5,979 bases of DNA from NCBI GenBank assembly GCA_022562335.1, contig JADFPM010000170.1, positions 1-5,979 on the forward strand. The letters run 5' to 3'. Under the pieces are notes generated by a model. It did no database searches. It had not been told where the DNA came from and saw nothing but the letters and a program-made list of their open reading frames with translations. Shown here piece by piece: positions 5,102-5,979 of this stretch (position 1 is its first letter; each line of letters begins with the position of its first letter). The translations under genes were made by a program, and so were the position numbers. This DNA is from Chloroflexota bacterium (GTDB taxonomy: Bacteria; Chloroflexota; Dehalococcoidia; Lucifugimonadales; UBA3495).

Positions 5102-5979
5102 ATGCTAAAGATCGGTCATGAAATCGTCCGGCCCGGCAAAAACATAGGCGACCCCGACCTGAACATCTCGATTCCCGAGGAGTTGGAAACCACTCCGGGT
5201 ATTCCCCTGAATAACCGCGAGGTGGACTGGTACGCCAAGGAATATCCCCTGGAAAGCATGAATATCACCGAGCGGGCTTCCCGGGAATGGGCCAACGGAC
5301 TGCGGGACACCCACGCCGAGATGCGGGAGATTCGCAAAGAGCACGAAAAGCTGAACCGGGCCCTGGTCATGGCCTGCCGCCAGACCTCCGAGTTGGAGCC
5401 CACGGCCGAACCCAGCGGAGACGATATCACCGACCTTATCAAGAACAAGGCCCGGGAGTTGGGGTTCCTGGAAGTGGGGATCACCGCGTTCGACCACCGG
5501 TACACCTTCACCAGTAAGAAGGATGCCGCCACCTATTACCCCCACATCATCTGCCTGGCCTACGAGCAAGACTTCGAGCCGACCCAGACAATTCCGAGTA
5601 TCTCCGCAGAGATCGTCCACTCCAGCACCTACCGTACTGAGGGCGCCGCGGCGCTGGCGCTGGCCAAGTTCATCAATGCCCTGGGATACCGCGCCCAAGT
5701 CCACAGCCCCAACGACAACACCGGTCCCTACATACCTATGTTCGTGGCTGCCGGGTTGGGACAACTGGGAGCTTGTGGCTACCTGCTGACGCCCCACGTG
5801 GGCTCCCGCTGCCGGTTGATGCTAGTGACCACCGATGCGCCGGTCACCTACGACCAACCGGTGGACTATGGCATCCACGCCTTCTGCCAAGTGTGCCAGG
5901 TGTGTGTAAACCGGTGTCCCGGAAGGGCCCTACTGCGGGACAAAATCTGGTGGCGCGGCATCGAAAAGAACAAACTCAA
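5102..5979 (+). CDS. Reductive-dehalogenase-like Fe-S/corrinoid protein, 3' end outside the window
   Basis: Open from ATG 5102 to the window edge: 292 codons with no stop. Residues 36-100 are charged and mostly helical. A dehalogenase/epoxyqueuosine-reductase-like fold begins near 108 (DDITDLIKNKARELGF). The first [4Fe-4S] motif is C262-x2-C265-x2-C268-x3-C272-P; the second should lie beyond the edge. Y177 lies 13 residues before the F in AKFINALGY (188-196), the spacing I recall for the catalytic Tyr of RdhA proteins, and AAGLGQLGACGYLLTP (216-231) is the usual block before the cluster. Known RdhA enzymes remove halogens with a corrinoid and two Fe-S clusters. No Tat RR motif or signal peptide is present, unlike respiratory RdhA, which points to a cytoplasmic catabolic or unassigned relative; no membrane-anchor gene (rdhB) is seen. 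QueG is a less likely alternative because of the long N-terminal extension and the FINALGY block. Family likely, activity unproven. Confidence 0.85.
   Translation, partial: MLKIGHEIVRPGKNIGDPDLNISIPEELETTPGIPLNNREVDWYAKEYPLESMNITERASREWANGLRDTHAEMREIRKEHEKLNRALVMACRQTSELEPTAEPSGDDITDLIKNKARELGFLEVGITAFDHRYTFTSKKDAATYYPHIICLAYEQDFEPTQTIPSISAEIVHSSTYRTEGAAALALAKFINALGYRAQVHSPNDNTGPYIPMFVAAGLGQLGACGYLLTPHVGSRCRLMLVTTDAPVTYDQPVDYGIHAFCQVCQVCVNRCPGRALLRDKIWWRGIEKNKL

Noticed and set aside
5105..5797. Minus-strand ORF of 230 codons
   Set aside because: It is antisense to the dehalogenase-like gene, which has the Fe-S motif, ribosome binding site and promoter. Long antisense frames are expected in GC-rich genes.

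Overview
This 5,979-base window is GC-rich bacterial DNA with five protein genes, two of them cut by the window edges. I see no mobile elements, CRISPR arrays, rRNA or tRNA. From left to right it holds a cyclophilin-type prolyl isomerase (+, 5' end apparently outside the window), a 12-helix MFS carrier (-), rsmI (-), a thiamine-diphosphate (ThDP) enzyme of the acetolactate synthase / 2-hydroxyacyl-CoA lyase superfamily (+), and the first 292 codons of a reductive-dehalogenase-like Fe-S protein (+) that runs off the right end. The gene style suggests a Chloroflexota bacterium of the marine or soil Dehalococcoidia/SAR202 type. The basis is a cyclophilin with an in-frame PPEM.ID N-terminus, an FYGWW-type MFS carrier, and a cytosolic dehalogenase-like protein without a Tat leader. 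This is a judgement from family resemblance, not a demonstrated placement.

Layout: the cyclophilin and the carrier converge on a 36-nt gap with a hairpin. The carrier and rsmI share the minus strand but are 234 nt apart; that gap holds a candidate promoter for the carrier and several small inverted repeats. rsmI and the ThDP enzyme are divergent across a 210-nt gap that contains a perfect 12-bp palindrome. The ThDP enzyme and the dehalogenase-like gene lie head to tail, 254 nt apart.

The most interesting region is 4848-5101 plus the gene after it. This gap is AT-rich compared with its surroundings. It carries a near-perfect 23-nt dyad (4923-4945), an extra copy of its half-site (4881-4887), a good sigma70-type promoter (4997-5025), a hairpin at the predicted transcript start (5032-5050) and a strong ribosome binding site. 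The dehalogenase-like gene therefore looks like a separately regulated unit rather than a read-through from the ThDP gene.

How the genes might work together: rsmI and the cyclophilin are housekeeping functions (ribosome modification, protein folding). The carrier, the ThDP lyase-like enzyme and the corrinoid/Fe-S protein could form a small organic-acid or organohalide catabolic neighbourhood. That link rests only on proximity; strands and spacing argue against a single operon.
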